Assembly: GCA_052038485.1 (NCBI GenBank)
Contig: JBQGCL010000175.1
Location: forward strand, 1-12,159
Reading direction: 5' to 3'
Origin: JACVRW01 sp052038485
GTDB lineage: Bacteria; Actinomycetota; Thermoleophilia; Solirubrobacterales; Thermoleophilaceae
DNA length: 12,159 nt
Positions 6,576-12,159 of the stretch are shown piece after piece. A program made the translations under genes and the position numbers. The stretch's first letter is position 1. Every line of letters begins with the position of its first letter. The notes under the pieces are model-generated. The model had not been told where the DNA came from. It was given only the letters and a program-made list of their open reading frames with translations, and did not search any database.

Positions 6576-7754
6576 GGTCCCGGCCCGGATGAGCAAGCCG
6601 CGCGCCGCGGCGCGGCCGCTGCGGATCGCGCCCTCCATCAGCGCGGCGTGGGCGCCGCCCAGGTGCTCGCCCGCGAAGGCGAGCGGGCCGACCGGGTGCT
6701 CGCCCAGCCCGGCGAGCTCGGTCGGGGGAGAGGTCGAGTAGGCGCCGCCCGGCCAGGTGGACAGGAGCGCGCCGCCGGGGTCGAGCGCGAGGTCCGGGCG
6801 CAGCGCGGTCAGTGACGCCAGCCACTTCTCGGGGCCCTCGTCGACCTCCAGGCCAGCCAGCGCGCCGGGCGAGCCGGCGAAGCAGCTCACGACCGGCTGC
6901 GGCTGGTCGCCCACTCCGGTGGCGGTCCAGGTCCAGTAGCGCTCGTCGACCGCCATCACGGCGCTGGGCGGTGCGAGCTCGCTCAGCGGGACGAACAGCT
7001 TGGCGGCCTCGCCGTAGACCACCCGGCCCAGCGGTTCCGCGACCTCGGCGGGCAGCGCCGGCGCGAACTCGATCTGGGGCAGCCGGCTCGCGGGCACCGC
7101 GATCACGCACAGGTCGGCCTCGAGCTCGCCGGCGCGGACGCCGGTGCCGCCCCACTCGACCCGCTCCACAGGCGTGTTCAGCCGTACGTCGAGTCCCTCG
7201 GCGAGCGCCAGCGGCAGGCTCTGGTTTCCGTTCGCGATGCTGGGCGCGGGCTCCTCGTCGACGTGGGCGATCCCGCCGAGGTCGCGGGCGGCGACCAGGT
7301 CGGCGCTGTTGGCGCTCGAGATCTCGGTGCGGGCGAGCAGCGCCTCGCGCGCGCCCGGGGCGATGTCGAGGCCGTCGAGGAACTGGCGCGCGCTCATGTC
7401 CGCCGGGGCGGCGCCCATCGCCCCGTTGGCCTCCTCGACGGCCGCGGCGAGCTGTTCGGGTGTGACCGCGACACCGCGTGGCTCGCGCATGCCGTAGCGC
7501 ATGCCCTTGTCCCACAGCCCGAGGCCGAACCGGGTCGCCAGCTCCCGGATCGCGGTGTTGCCCGGCAGGAGGAACTCGGCGCCCATCTCGACCACCGCGC
7601 CGTTGTCGAGCCGGCGCGACCAGACGCGGCCGCCCACGCGGTCACGCGCTTCGAGCACGACGGTCTGGACGCCGGCGGCCTGGAGCTCGTCGGCCGCGAC
7701 CAGCCCGGCCAGGCCGGCGCCGACGACGAGTGCGCTATCGGCGCGCAATCGCAT
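6573..7754 (-). CDS. FAD-dependent amine oxidase (flavin monoamine oxidase family), 393 aa
   Basis: The N-terminus is a dinucleotide-binding fold: VVGAGLAGLVAADEL with glycines 12, 14 and 17, E35 at the end of strand 2 (VVLEARDRVGGRVWS), then the GG-doublet motif. MGAEFLLPGN follows near residue 58. K252 (YGEAAKLFVPL) corresponds to the lysine that holds a water near the flavin in monoamine oxidases. The C-terminal FAD motif is PLAFAGEHL...LMEGAIRSGRAAA (ending near residue 385). The aromatic-cage and covalent-flavin cysteine features of mammalian MAO are not evident, so FAD is probably bound non-covalently. The family oxidises primary or polyamines, some amino acids, or carotenoid-like substrates, and the substrate here is open. 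The ATG at 7754 lies inside the end of the upstream synthetase gene (20-bp overlap), indicating operon expression. No signal peptide is seen. Confidence 0.9.
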   Translation of the reverse strand: MRLRADSALVVGAGLAGLVAADELQAAGVQTVVLEARDRVGGRVWSRRLDNGAVVEMGAEFLLPGNTAIRELATRFGLGLWDKGMRYGMREPRGVAVTPEQLAAAVEEANGAMGAAPADMSARQFLDGLDIAPGAREALLARTEISSANSADLVAARDLGGIAHVDEEPAPSIANGNQSLPLALAEGLDVRLNTPVERVEWGGTGVRAGELEADLCVIAVPASRLPQIEFAPALPAEVAEPLGRVVYGEAAKLFVPLSELAPPSAVMAVDERYWTWTATGVGDQPQPVVSCFAGSPGALAGLEVDEGPEKWLASLTALRPDLALDPGGALLSTWPGGAYSTSPPTELAGLGEHPVGPLAFAGEHLGGAHAALMEGAIRSGRAAARGLLIRAGT

Positions 7755-9879
7755 CCACCACCAGCGAGCCCGTCGGGTGGGCCATCACCGGGTTGAGCTC
7801 GACGAGCTGGAGGTCGCGGTCGAGCACGAGCGACCCGACGGCCGACGCCAGCTCGGCCACCGCCGCGAGGTCGACGGGCGGGCGGCCTCGAGCGCCGGTC
7901 AGCAGCGCGGCGCCACGAAGGCCGCGCAGGGCGGCCTCCACGCGCTCGGGCGAGGCCGGCAGCGGGACGATCGCGACGTCGTCGAAGGCCTCCGTCCAGA
8001 TGCCACCGAGGCCGACGACGAGCGCGGGCACTACGGAGTCGGTGCGAGCGCTGACGAGCAGCTCGACACCGGCCGGGCTCATGCGCTCGGCGAGCACGGC
8101 CGTGCCGGCGACATCGAGCTCGACGAGCCGGCGGTGAGCGCCGCGGACGTCCTCCTCGGAGCGAAGATCGAGGGCGAGCCCACCAAGCTCGCTCTTGTGA
8201 AGCAAGCCGGCCCCGGACAGCTTCAGCGCAAGCGAACCACCGAGCTCCTCGAAAGCGGCGACAGCATCGTCCTCGCCCGCCACCAAGCGTCCTTCGACGA
8301 CGGGAAGTCCGACCTCGCGAAGCAGGCCCTTCGCCTCGTGCTCCGCGAGCCAGCCGTCCGCGCCCACCGCGGCGGAAGCGTCGCGCGGCGCTCGCGAGCC
8401 GTCGCCCTCCGCTTGCGCACCGCGCTCGGCCGTTCGCGCACCGCGCTCGGCGGCTTCGCGCGCCGCCCGCGCAATCTCGCGCAGGCGCTTCGCATCGCCC
8501 GGCGGCTGCCGCAGGGCGGCGACGCATCGCAATCCCGTTCGCAAGCCGGCCACCGGGGGGATGCCGGCGGCGGCGAAGCGGGCCGCGGCCTCGTCGTCGA
8601 GCAGCTCCGGCAGCGTCGAGGCGAGCGTCACCGGCACGGGGCCGTTCGCCGCGCCCGCGTGGATCCCCTCGCGCACGCCCGACCAGCTCGCGTCGGCCGC
8701 GCTTCCGGCGATGCCGGCGGGCTGGTCGTACAGGACCAGCAACTGGTCGATCGCCGGGTCGCTTCCGGCCGCCACCACGATGTCGCGCAGCAGCTCCACG
8801 TCGCCCCAGATCAGCGCGGTGTAGTCGAGCGGGTTCCCCACCGTCGCCGCATCCGGCAGCAGCGAGCGCAGCCGCTCCGCCGTCTCCGGCGCGAGCGGCG
8901 GCAGCGGCAGCCCCATCCGCTCGCACTCGTCGGCCGCGAGCGCGGAGTCGCCCCCCGAGCAGGTGAGCACGGCGAGCCCGCCCGCGCCGGCGACCGGCCG
9001 CGCCCCCGGCACCGCCAGCACCTTCGCCAGCTCCAGGAGCTCGTGCACGTCCTCCGCCCACGCCGCGCCGGCCTCCTCGACCAGCGCCCGGAAGACGCGC
9101 TGGTCGCCCGCCACAGCCCCGGTGTGCGCGGCCGCCGCAACGGCGCCGGCCTCCGACGCCCCCACCTTCAGCACCGCCACGCCCACGCCGCGCTCGGCGC
9201 AGCGCGCCAGCGCCTCGCACAGCCGCGCCCCGTCGCCGTCGGCCTCCAGGTAGACGGCGATCGAGTGCACGTCGTCCTCCTCGGCCAGCGCCAGGATCCA
9301 CTCGGCCGGGTCGAGCCCGACCGCGTTCCCGCACGACACGACCGTGTGCAGCCGCAGCCCGCGCCGGGTCGCGAGCGTGTTGACCGCCACGTTGCCGCTC
9401 TGCGACACGAGCGCCACGTGCCCCGGCTCGAGCGGCCGCAGCGCGTCGCCCCACAGCGCCGCGCGCTCGTGCAGCGCCACGATGCCGTTCCCGTTCGGCC
9501 CGCACACCGGCAGCGCGTGCCGCGCCGCCGCGGCCGCCAGCTCGCGCTCGAACTCGCGCCCGTGCGACACCTCGCCGAACCCGGCGCCGTAGACGACCGC
9601 GCCGCCGCAGCCGGCGGCGCCCGCCTCGTCCACCGCCGCGGCGACACCTGCGGCCGGGATCGCGACCACCACCGCGTCGGCCGGCGAGGGCAGCTCGCCC
9701 AGGGACGGGAAGCACGGCACCCCGTGGGCCTCCGAGCGGCCGGGCTTCACGCCCCAAACCGTCCCCGAGTAGCCCAACCGCTTCAGGTTGAGCAGCGTCT
9801 CACCCGCGTACGAGCCCTCGCGATCGGTCGCGCCGACGACCGCGATCGTGCGCGGGTGGAGCAGCCGCGAGAGGTCCAC
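7735..9879 (-). CDS. NDP-forming acyl-CoA synthetase (acetate-CoA ligase ADP-forming type), fused alpha-beta, 714 aa
   Basis: Domains in order: a CoA-binding Rossmann domain (about 1-125; LLHPRTIAVVGATDREGS, then CGPNGNG at 126-132), a succinyl-CoA-ligase-like domain (about 145-290) and its second subdomain (to about 440), a variable Ala/Arg/Glu-rich linker (about 455-505), and an ATP-grasp domain (510-714; WLAEHEAKGLL, LKLSGAGLLHKSELGG, ELNPVMAHP). H252, in AAAAHTGAVAGD, is the expected phosphohistidine that relays phosphate from the acyl phosphate to NDP. The enzyme interconverts acyl-CoA + NDP + Pi with acid + CoA + NTP. The acid is not predictable, but the adjacent acyl-CoA dehydrogenase suggests both work on the same acid. 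The start is GTG at 9879, 4 bp after the dehydrogenase stop, with no clear ribosome site. No acetyltransferase (GNAT) domain is attached, unlike the Pat-type relatives. Confidence 0.92.
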   Translation of the reverse strand: MDLSRLLHPRTIAVVGATDREGSYAGETLLNLKRLGYSGTVWGVKPGRSEAHGVPCFPSLGELPSPADAVVVAIPAAGVAAAVDEAGAAGCGGAVVYGAGFGEVSHGREFERELAAAAARHALPVCGPNGNGIVALHERAALWGDALRPLEPGHVALVSQSGNVAVNTLATRRGLRLHTVVSCGNAVGLDPAEWILALAEEDDVHSIAVYLEADGDGARLCEALARCAERGVGVAVLKVGASEAGAVAAAAHTGAVAGDQRVFRALVEEAGAAWAEDVHELLELAKVLAVPGARPVAGAGGLAVLTCSGGDSALAADECERMGLPLPPLAPETAERLRSLLPDAATVGNPLDYTALIWGDVELLRDIVVAAGSDPAIDQLLVLYDQPAGIAGSAADASWSGVREGIHAGAANGPVPVTLASTLPELLDDEAAARFAAAGIPPVAGLRTGLRCVAALRQPPGDAKRLREIARAAREAAERGARTAERGAQAEGDGSRAPRDASAAVGADGWLAEHEAKGLLREVGLPVVEGRLVAGEDDAVAAFEELGGSLALKLSGAGLLHKSELGGLALDLRSEEDVRGAHRRLVELDVAGTAVLAERMSPAGVELLVSARTDSVVPALVVGLGGIWTEAFDDVAIVPLPASPERVEAALRGLRGAALLTGARGRPPVDLAAVAELASAVGSLVLDRDLQLVELNPVMAHPTGSLVVDAIARR
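8415..8451 (-). repeat. 16-bp direct repeat in the synthetase linker
   Basis: GCGCACCGCGCTCGGC occurs at 8415-8430 and again at 8436-8451, a 21-bp period that keeps the frame. It encodes the ERGARTAERGAQ part of the Ala/Arg-rich linker between the ligase and ATP-grasp domains. It looks like a small in-frame duplication in a tolerant linker. Confidence 0.8.
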
Positions 9880-9883
9880 GGAG

Positions 9884-11080
9884 CTAGTGGAGCGTCCGCT
9901 CCACCCCGCGGCGCTCCAGCGCGCGGGCGATGATCAGCCGCTGGATCTCGCTGGTGCCCTCCCAGATCCGGTCCACGCGCAGCTCGCGGTAGAAGCGCTC
10001 GGCCACGTTGGTGCGCATGTAACCGCGTCCGCCGAAGATCTGCAGGCAGCGGTCGGCGCAACGGCAGGCCGCCTCGCTCACGAACAGCTTCGCCATCGAC
10101 GCCTTCGAGTGCACGACCTTGGGGTCGGCGCCGGCGTCGGCGAGCCGCGCCACCTCGAGCGTCAGCAGGCGTCCGGCGGCCGCGTCGGCGGCCGAGTCGG
10201 CCAGCGGGAACGACACGCCCTGGTAGTCCATGATCCGGCTGCCGCCCTGCTCGCGCTCGAGCGCCCAGGCGGTGGTGTCCTCGATCAGCCGCCACATCGA
10301 GCCCACGCCGCGGGCGGCGATGCCGATGCGCTCCTCGGTGAACCAGGCGCGCTGGAGGTCGTCGCCGCCCCCGACCCCGCCGATGACGGCGTCGTCGCCG
10401 ACCTCGACCCCGTTGAAGCGGATCGCCGGGTGGCCGTGCGGATAGGTGTGCGAGAAGGGCGGGTCGTCGACGACCTCGATCCCGCCTGCCTCACGGTCGA
10501 TCAGGAACAGCGTCGGCTGCTGCTCGCCGTCGACGAGCGCGTTGGCCATGACGATGTAGACGGCGGCGATGTCGCCGTAGGTGACGAACCACTTCTCGCC
10601 GTCGATCACCCAGCCGCCATCGGTCTTGCGGGCGGTCGTCTGGATGCGCGACGGGTCCGAGCCGGCCTCCGCCTCGGTGACCGCGTAGGCGTCGTGCAGC
10701 TCGCCGCGCAGCGCTGGCTTGAGGTAGCGCTCGATCTGCTCGGGCGAGCCGCTCGCGAGCACGTTGTACGCGCCCGGCATGTGCCACGACAGCGCGTTGG
10801 TCGAGCGGCCGAGCTGCTCCTCGACGAGGAACCACTCGGTCTTGGTCCAGCCCTGGCCGCCGTACTCGGGAGCATGCAGCCCGCCGGACAGGCGCGCGTC
10901 GATCGCCTCGCTCTTGATGCGCTGCTTGAGCTCGTCGGGGATCTTGCCGCCGCTGCGCTCGGCCAGCTCCTCGTTCGGGATCAGGACGTCCTCGACGAAC
11001 CGTCGCGCGCGGTCCTGCAGGTCGAGCTGCTCGGCGGTGAAGTCGGTGGCCGTAGCCGGGGCCGCGGGGGTGATCGTCAT
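9884..11080 (-). CDS. Acyl-CoA dehydrogenase, 398 aa
   Basis: The full three-domain acyl-CoA dehydrogenase architecture is present: an N-terminal helical domain (about 15-125), a middle beta domain with the flavin-contacting YAVTEAEAGSDPSR and GEKWFVTYGD motifs (about 130-240), and a C-terminal helical domain ending in IFGGRGYMR and RIWEGTSEIQRLIIARAL. E374 (WEGTSEIQ) is in the position of the catalytic base of most family members. The enzyme introduces a 2,3 double bond in an acyl-CoA with FAD and passes electrons to ETF. The exact acyl chain is unknown. It starts at ATG 11080 with the strongest ribosome site in the window (AGGAGGA, 5 nt away) and overlaps the small upstream gene by 4 bp (ATGA). 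It is followed after 4 bp by the acyl-CoA synthetase, a plausible activation-then-oxidation pair. Confidence 0.95.
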   Translation of the reverse strand: MTITPAAPATATDFTAEQLDLQDRARRFVEDVLIPNEELAERSGGKIPDELKQRIKSEAIDARLSGGLHAPEYGGQGWTKTEWFLVEEQLGRSTNALSWHMPGAYNVLASGSPEQIERYLKPALRGELHDAYAVTEAEAGSDPSRIQTTARKTDGGWVIDGEKWFVTYGDIAAVYIVMANALVDGEQQPTLFLIDREAGGIEVVDDPPFSHTYPHGHPAIRFNGVEVGDDAVIGGVGGGDDLQRAWFTEERIGIAARGVGSMWRLIEDTTAWALEREQGGSRIMDYQGVSFPLADSAADAAAGRLLTLEVARLADAGADPKVVHSKASMAKLFVSEAACRCADRCLQIFGGRGYMRTNVAERFYRELRVDRIWEGTSEIQRLIIARALERRGVERTLH

Positions 11081-11391
11081 GTGCGTCCTCCTGGAAGTCC
11101 CAGTCTCAAGTTGTCGTGGTTGTCGATGACATCGAGTACGAGCGAGCGGGCTTCCCCGATCTCGCCCTCATCGGCAGCGGCCCGCGCGAGCGCGGCCGCA
11201 TCCGCTAGATAGGCCGTCCACGCACGCCTGTTGCCGTGCGTGATCAGCCGCTCCACGCGCCGCCGCTCCAGCTCGATCGCGGAGTCGGTCGGCACCCCGC
11301 CCGCGCGCAGCGTGGCGATGGCCGCCGGCAGCTCGCGTTCGGGTTCTGGAGTGATGGAAAGCCATGCGTGGCGGGTGCGGGACGGGCCCAC
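11077..11391 (-). CDS. Small unknown protein, 104 aa, translationally coupled to the acyl-CoA dehydrogenase
   Basis: I do not recognise this protein. It is mostly alpha-helical in character and charged, with the stretches AIELERRRVERLITHGNRRA, YLADAAALARAAADEG and LVLDVIDNHDNLRLGLPG; no cysteines, signal peptide or membrane segment is seen. Three things favour it being real: its stop overlaps the dehydrogenase ATG as ATGA, it is the first gene of the leftward run, and its GTG start at 11391 lies 6 nt after a TACCAT box with CTGACT 18 bp further upstream, the best promoter in the window. The frame is closed by a TGA at 11404-11406, so GTG 11391 is the only start that includes the whole conserved-looking part; a GTG near 11299 is a shorter alternative. 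It could be a subunit or regulator linked to the neighbouring enzymes; this is a guess. Confidence 0.65.
   Translation of the reverse strand: MGPSRTRHAWLSITPEPERELPAAIATLRAGGVPTDSAIELERRRVERLITHGNRRAWTAYLADAAALARAAADEGEIGEARSLVLDVIDNHDNLRLGLPGGRT
11086..11092 (-). promoter_or_regulatory. Strong Shine-Dalgarno (AGGAGGA) of the acyl-CoA dehydrogenase gene
   Basis: AGGAGGA on the minus strand ends 5 nt before the ATG at 11080 and fixes that start. It lies within the last codons of the small upstream gene, so the dehydrogenase can be initiated independently of coupling. Most other starts in the window lack such a site. Confidence 0.85.
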
Positions 11392-11436
11392 GGGGCCATG
11401 GTATCATGCGACTGATCACAAAGTCAGGATGCCGAT
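11392..11436. promoter_or_regulatory. 45-bp divergent promoter region with overlapping -10 boxes
   Basis: The sequence ATGGTATCAT (11398-11407) contains a minus-strand TACCAT (11398-11403) and a plus-strand TATCAT (11402-11407) that share the central TA. For the leftward promoter, CTGACT (11422-11427, minus strand) gives a -35 match (TGAC in common with TTGACA) at an 18-bp spacing. For the rightward promoter no good -35 is visible. TGATCA (11413-11418), a perfect 6-bp palindrome, lies at the predicted rightward transcript start and within the leftward spacer, a natural place for an operator. The patch is clearly richer in A and T than its surroundings. Confidence 0.55.
11426..11429 (+). promoter_or_regulatory. 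Ribosome binding site (AGGA) of the Rieske oxygenase gene
   Basis: AGGA ends 7 nt before the ATG at 11437 and supports that start over nearby out-of-frame ATGs at 11406 and 11429. It partly overlaps the candidate -35 of the leftward promoter. Confidence 0.65.
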
Positions 11437-12159
11437 ATGGCCACTGCTGAAGCCGCTTCCGTCCGCCCGCGGGCCCTTTCCGCACGTTTCTACCGCGACC
11501 CTGAGTTCGTCGAGCTGGAGCTCGAGCGCGTCTTCGAGCGCAGCTGGCAATTCGCGGCGCACGTGTCGCGGCTCCCCAAGCCCGGCAGCTACCTGACCGC
11601 GACCGCCGGCCGTCAGCCGGTGCTCGTCCTGCGCGACCACGACGGCACGCTGCGCGCGTTCCGCAACGTCTGCCGCCACCGCGGCTCGCGCCTGCTCGCG
11701 GGCGAGGGCGAGTGCGGCAAGGCGATCCGCTGCCGCTACCACGGCTGGACGTACAGGCTCGACGGCGATCTGATCGGAGTCCCGGAGGCGCGCTCGATCC
11801 CGGACCTCGACAAGTCCACCCTCGGCCTGTTCCCGGCTCGGGTCGAGACGCTCGCCGGCCTGATCTTCGTCAACCTCGACATCCACGCCCAGCCGCTCGC
11901 CGAACAGGTGCCGGGCCTCGAGGAGCGCTTTGCCGAGTACGGCATCGAGGGGCTCGTGCCGCACAAGTCGCTCGACGGCAGCCAGCCGGCCAACTGGAAG
12001 ATCGTGGCCGACAACTACCTCGAGGGCTACCACGTGCCGATCGCCCATCCCGGGCTGATGCGCCTCTACGACTACAAGAGCTACACCGTCGAGCTGCACG
12101 ACGGCTACGCCTGGTTCGACGCGCCGCTGCGCGACAAGCCCTCCGGCAACCTGATGGAG
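11437..12159 (+). CDS. Rieske non-haem iron oxygenase, alpha subunit (N-terminal 241 residues; cut by window edge)
   Basis: The frame is open from ATG 11437 to the window end. The N-terminus (ALSARFYRDPEFVELELERVF) is typical of ring-hydroxylating and choline/betaine-type oxygenase alpha subunits. The [2Fe-2S] Rieske site is complete: C79-R-H81, 17 residues, then C99-R-Y-H102, followed by GWTY. The start of the catalytic domain is present: D192-NYLEGY-H199-VPIA-H204, giving the bridging aspartate and the two histidine ligands of the mononuclear iron. The third iron ligand lies beyond the edge. The enzyme would use electrons from a separate reductase or ferredoxin, not seen here, to oxygenate an aromatic ring or a quaternary amine. 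The aspartate at 192 argues against the carnitine oxygenase CntA, which has glutamate there. It is divergent from the acyl-CoA/amine-oxidase run, so a shared degradation pathway is plausible but unproven. Confidence 0.94.
   Translation, partial: MATAEAASVRPRALSARFYRDPEFVELELERVFERSWQFAAHVSRLPKPGSYLTATAGRQPVLVLRDHDGTLRAFRNVCRHRGSRLLAGEGECGKAIRCRYHGWTYRLDGDLIGVPEARSIPDLDKSTLGLFPARVETLAGLIFVNLDIHAQPLAEQVPGLEERFAEYGIEGLVPHKSLDGSQPANWKIVADNYLEGYHVPIAHPGLMRLYDYKSYTVELHDGYAWFDAPLRDKPSGNLME

Noticed and set aside
4654..7515. Very long minus-strand open frame across the GT4 gene, the channel and the amine oxidase
   Set aside because: It is Arg/Ala/Gly/Pro-rich with no domain motif and runs against or out of frame with four well-supported genes; long shadow frames are expected in DNA this rich in GC.
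7501..9933. 810-codon plus-strand open frame opposite the acyl-CoA synthetase
   Set aside because: The minus strand has clear ligase and ATP-grasp motifs; the plus frame is full of Arg, His and Gln and shows no fold signature.
9788..11212. 474-codon plus-strand open frame opposite the acyl-CoA dehydrogenase
   Set aside because: The dehydrogenase motifs and its strong ribosome site are on the minus strand; the plus frame is a mirror of its codon bias.
11403..11416. ATCA-N6-TGAT inverted repeat as a regulator operator
   Set aside because: Arms are only 4 bp and do not extend; the TGATCA palindrome is noted as part of the promoter region, but this wider repeat is too weak to list.
11168..11485. 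Alternative minus-strand frame of 105 codons over the small unknown gene
   Set aside because: It crosses the divergent promoter and the oxygenase start, is not coupled to the dehydrogenase, and is Arg/Gly-rich like the other shadow frames.

Overview
The window is very GC-rich, densely packed bacterial DNA. Strong codon bias, class I methyltransferases next to a GH57/GT4 glucan pair, and candidate leaderless starts behind TANNNT boxes all point to a high-GC Actinomycetota. A deep-branching class such as Thermoleophilia is my guess; nothing in the window fixes the taxon. I see no tRNA, rRNA, CRISPR array, insertion sequence or phage gene. Ten protein genes are supported across the 12.2 kb, two of them cut by the window ends.

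Left part (1-1690): the N-terminal end of a LON-substrate-binding-domain protein reads leftward. A 151-bp divergent spacer separates it from an unrecognised 449-residue membrane protein, which carries an in-frame tandem repeat of six 18-bp units in a soluble loop.

Glucan block (1687-6003): a class I SAM methyltransferase reads leftward and is divergent, across only 35 bp, from a tightly coupled three-gene operon of a second methyltransferase, a GH57 alpha-glucan branching enzyme and a GT4 glycosyltransferase (ATGA and TGATG junctions). The order and family content match the mycobacterial Rv3030-Rv3031-Rv3032 cluster, which is tied to methylglucose lipopolysaccharide and alpha-1,4-glucan synthesis. 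The likely product is a (possibly methylated) alpha-1,4/1,6-glucan.

Right part (5961-11391, leftward): a five-gene run reads small unknown protein, acyl-CoA dehydrogenase, NDP-forming acyl-CoA synthetase, FAD amine oxidase, TMEM175-type channel. Junctions are -4, +4, -20 and +12 bp. It looks catabolic: acid activation, acyl-CoA oxidation and amine oxidation. It is divergent, across 45 bp, from a Rieske non-haem iron oxygenase alpha subunit (11437 to the right edge). The two candidate -10 boxes there overlap and share a TA, suggesting joint or mutually exclusive control.

The most interesting non-gene signal is a recurring TANNNT box 6-9 nt before the start codon of six genes. It is absent at the same position from the five coupled internal starts, which suggests widespread leaderless transcription. 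I found no clearly novel defence, mobile or RNA system; the glucan cluster and the oxygenase/acyl-CoA/amine-oxidase locus are the parts most worth following.
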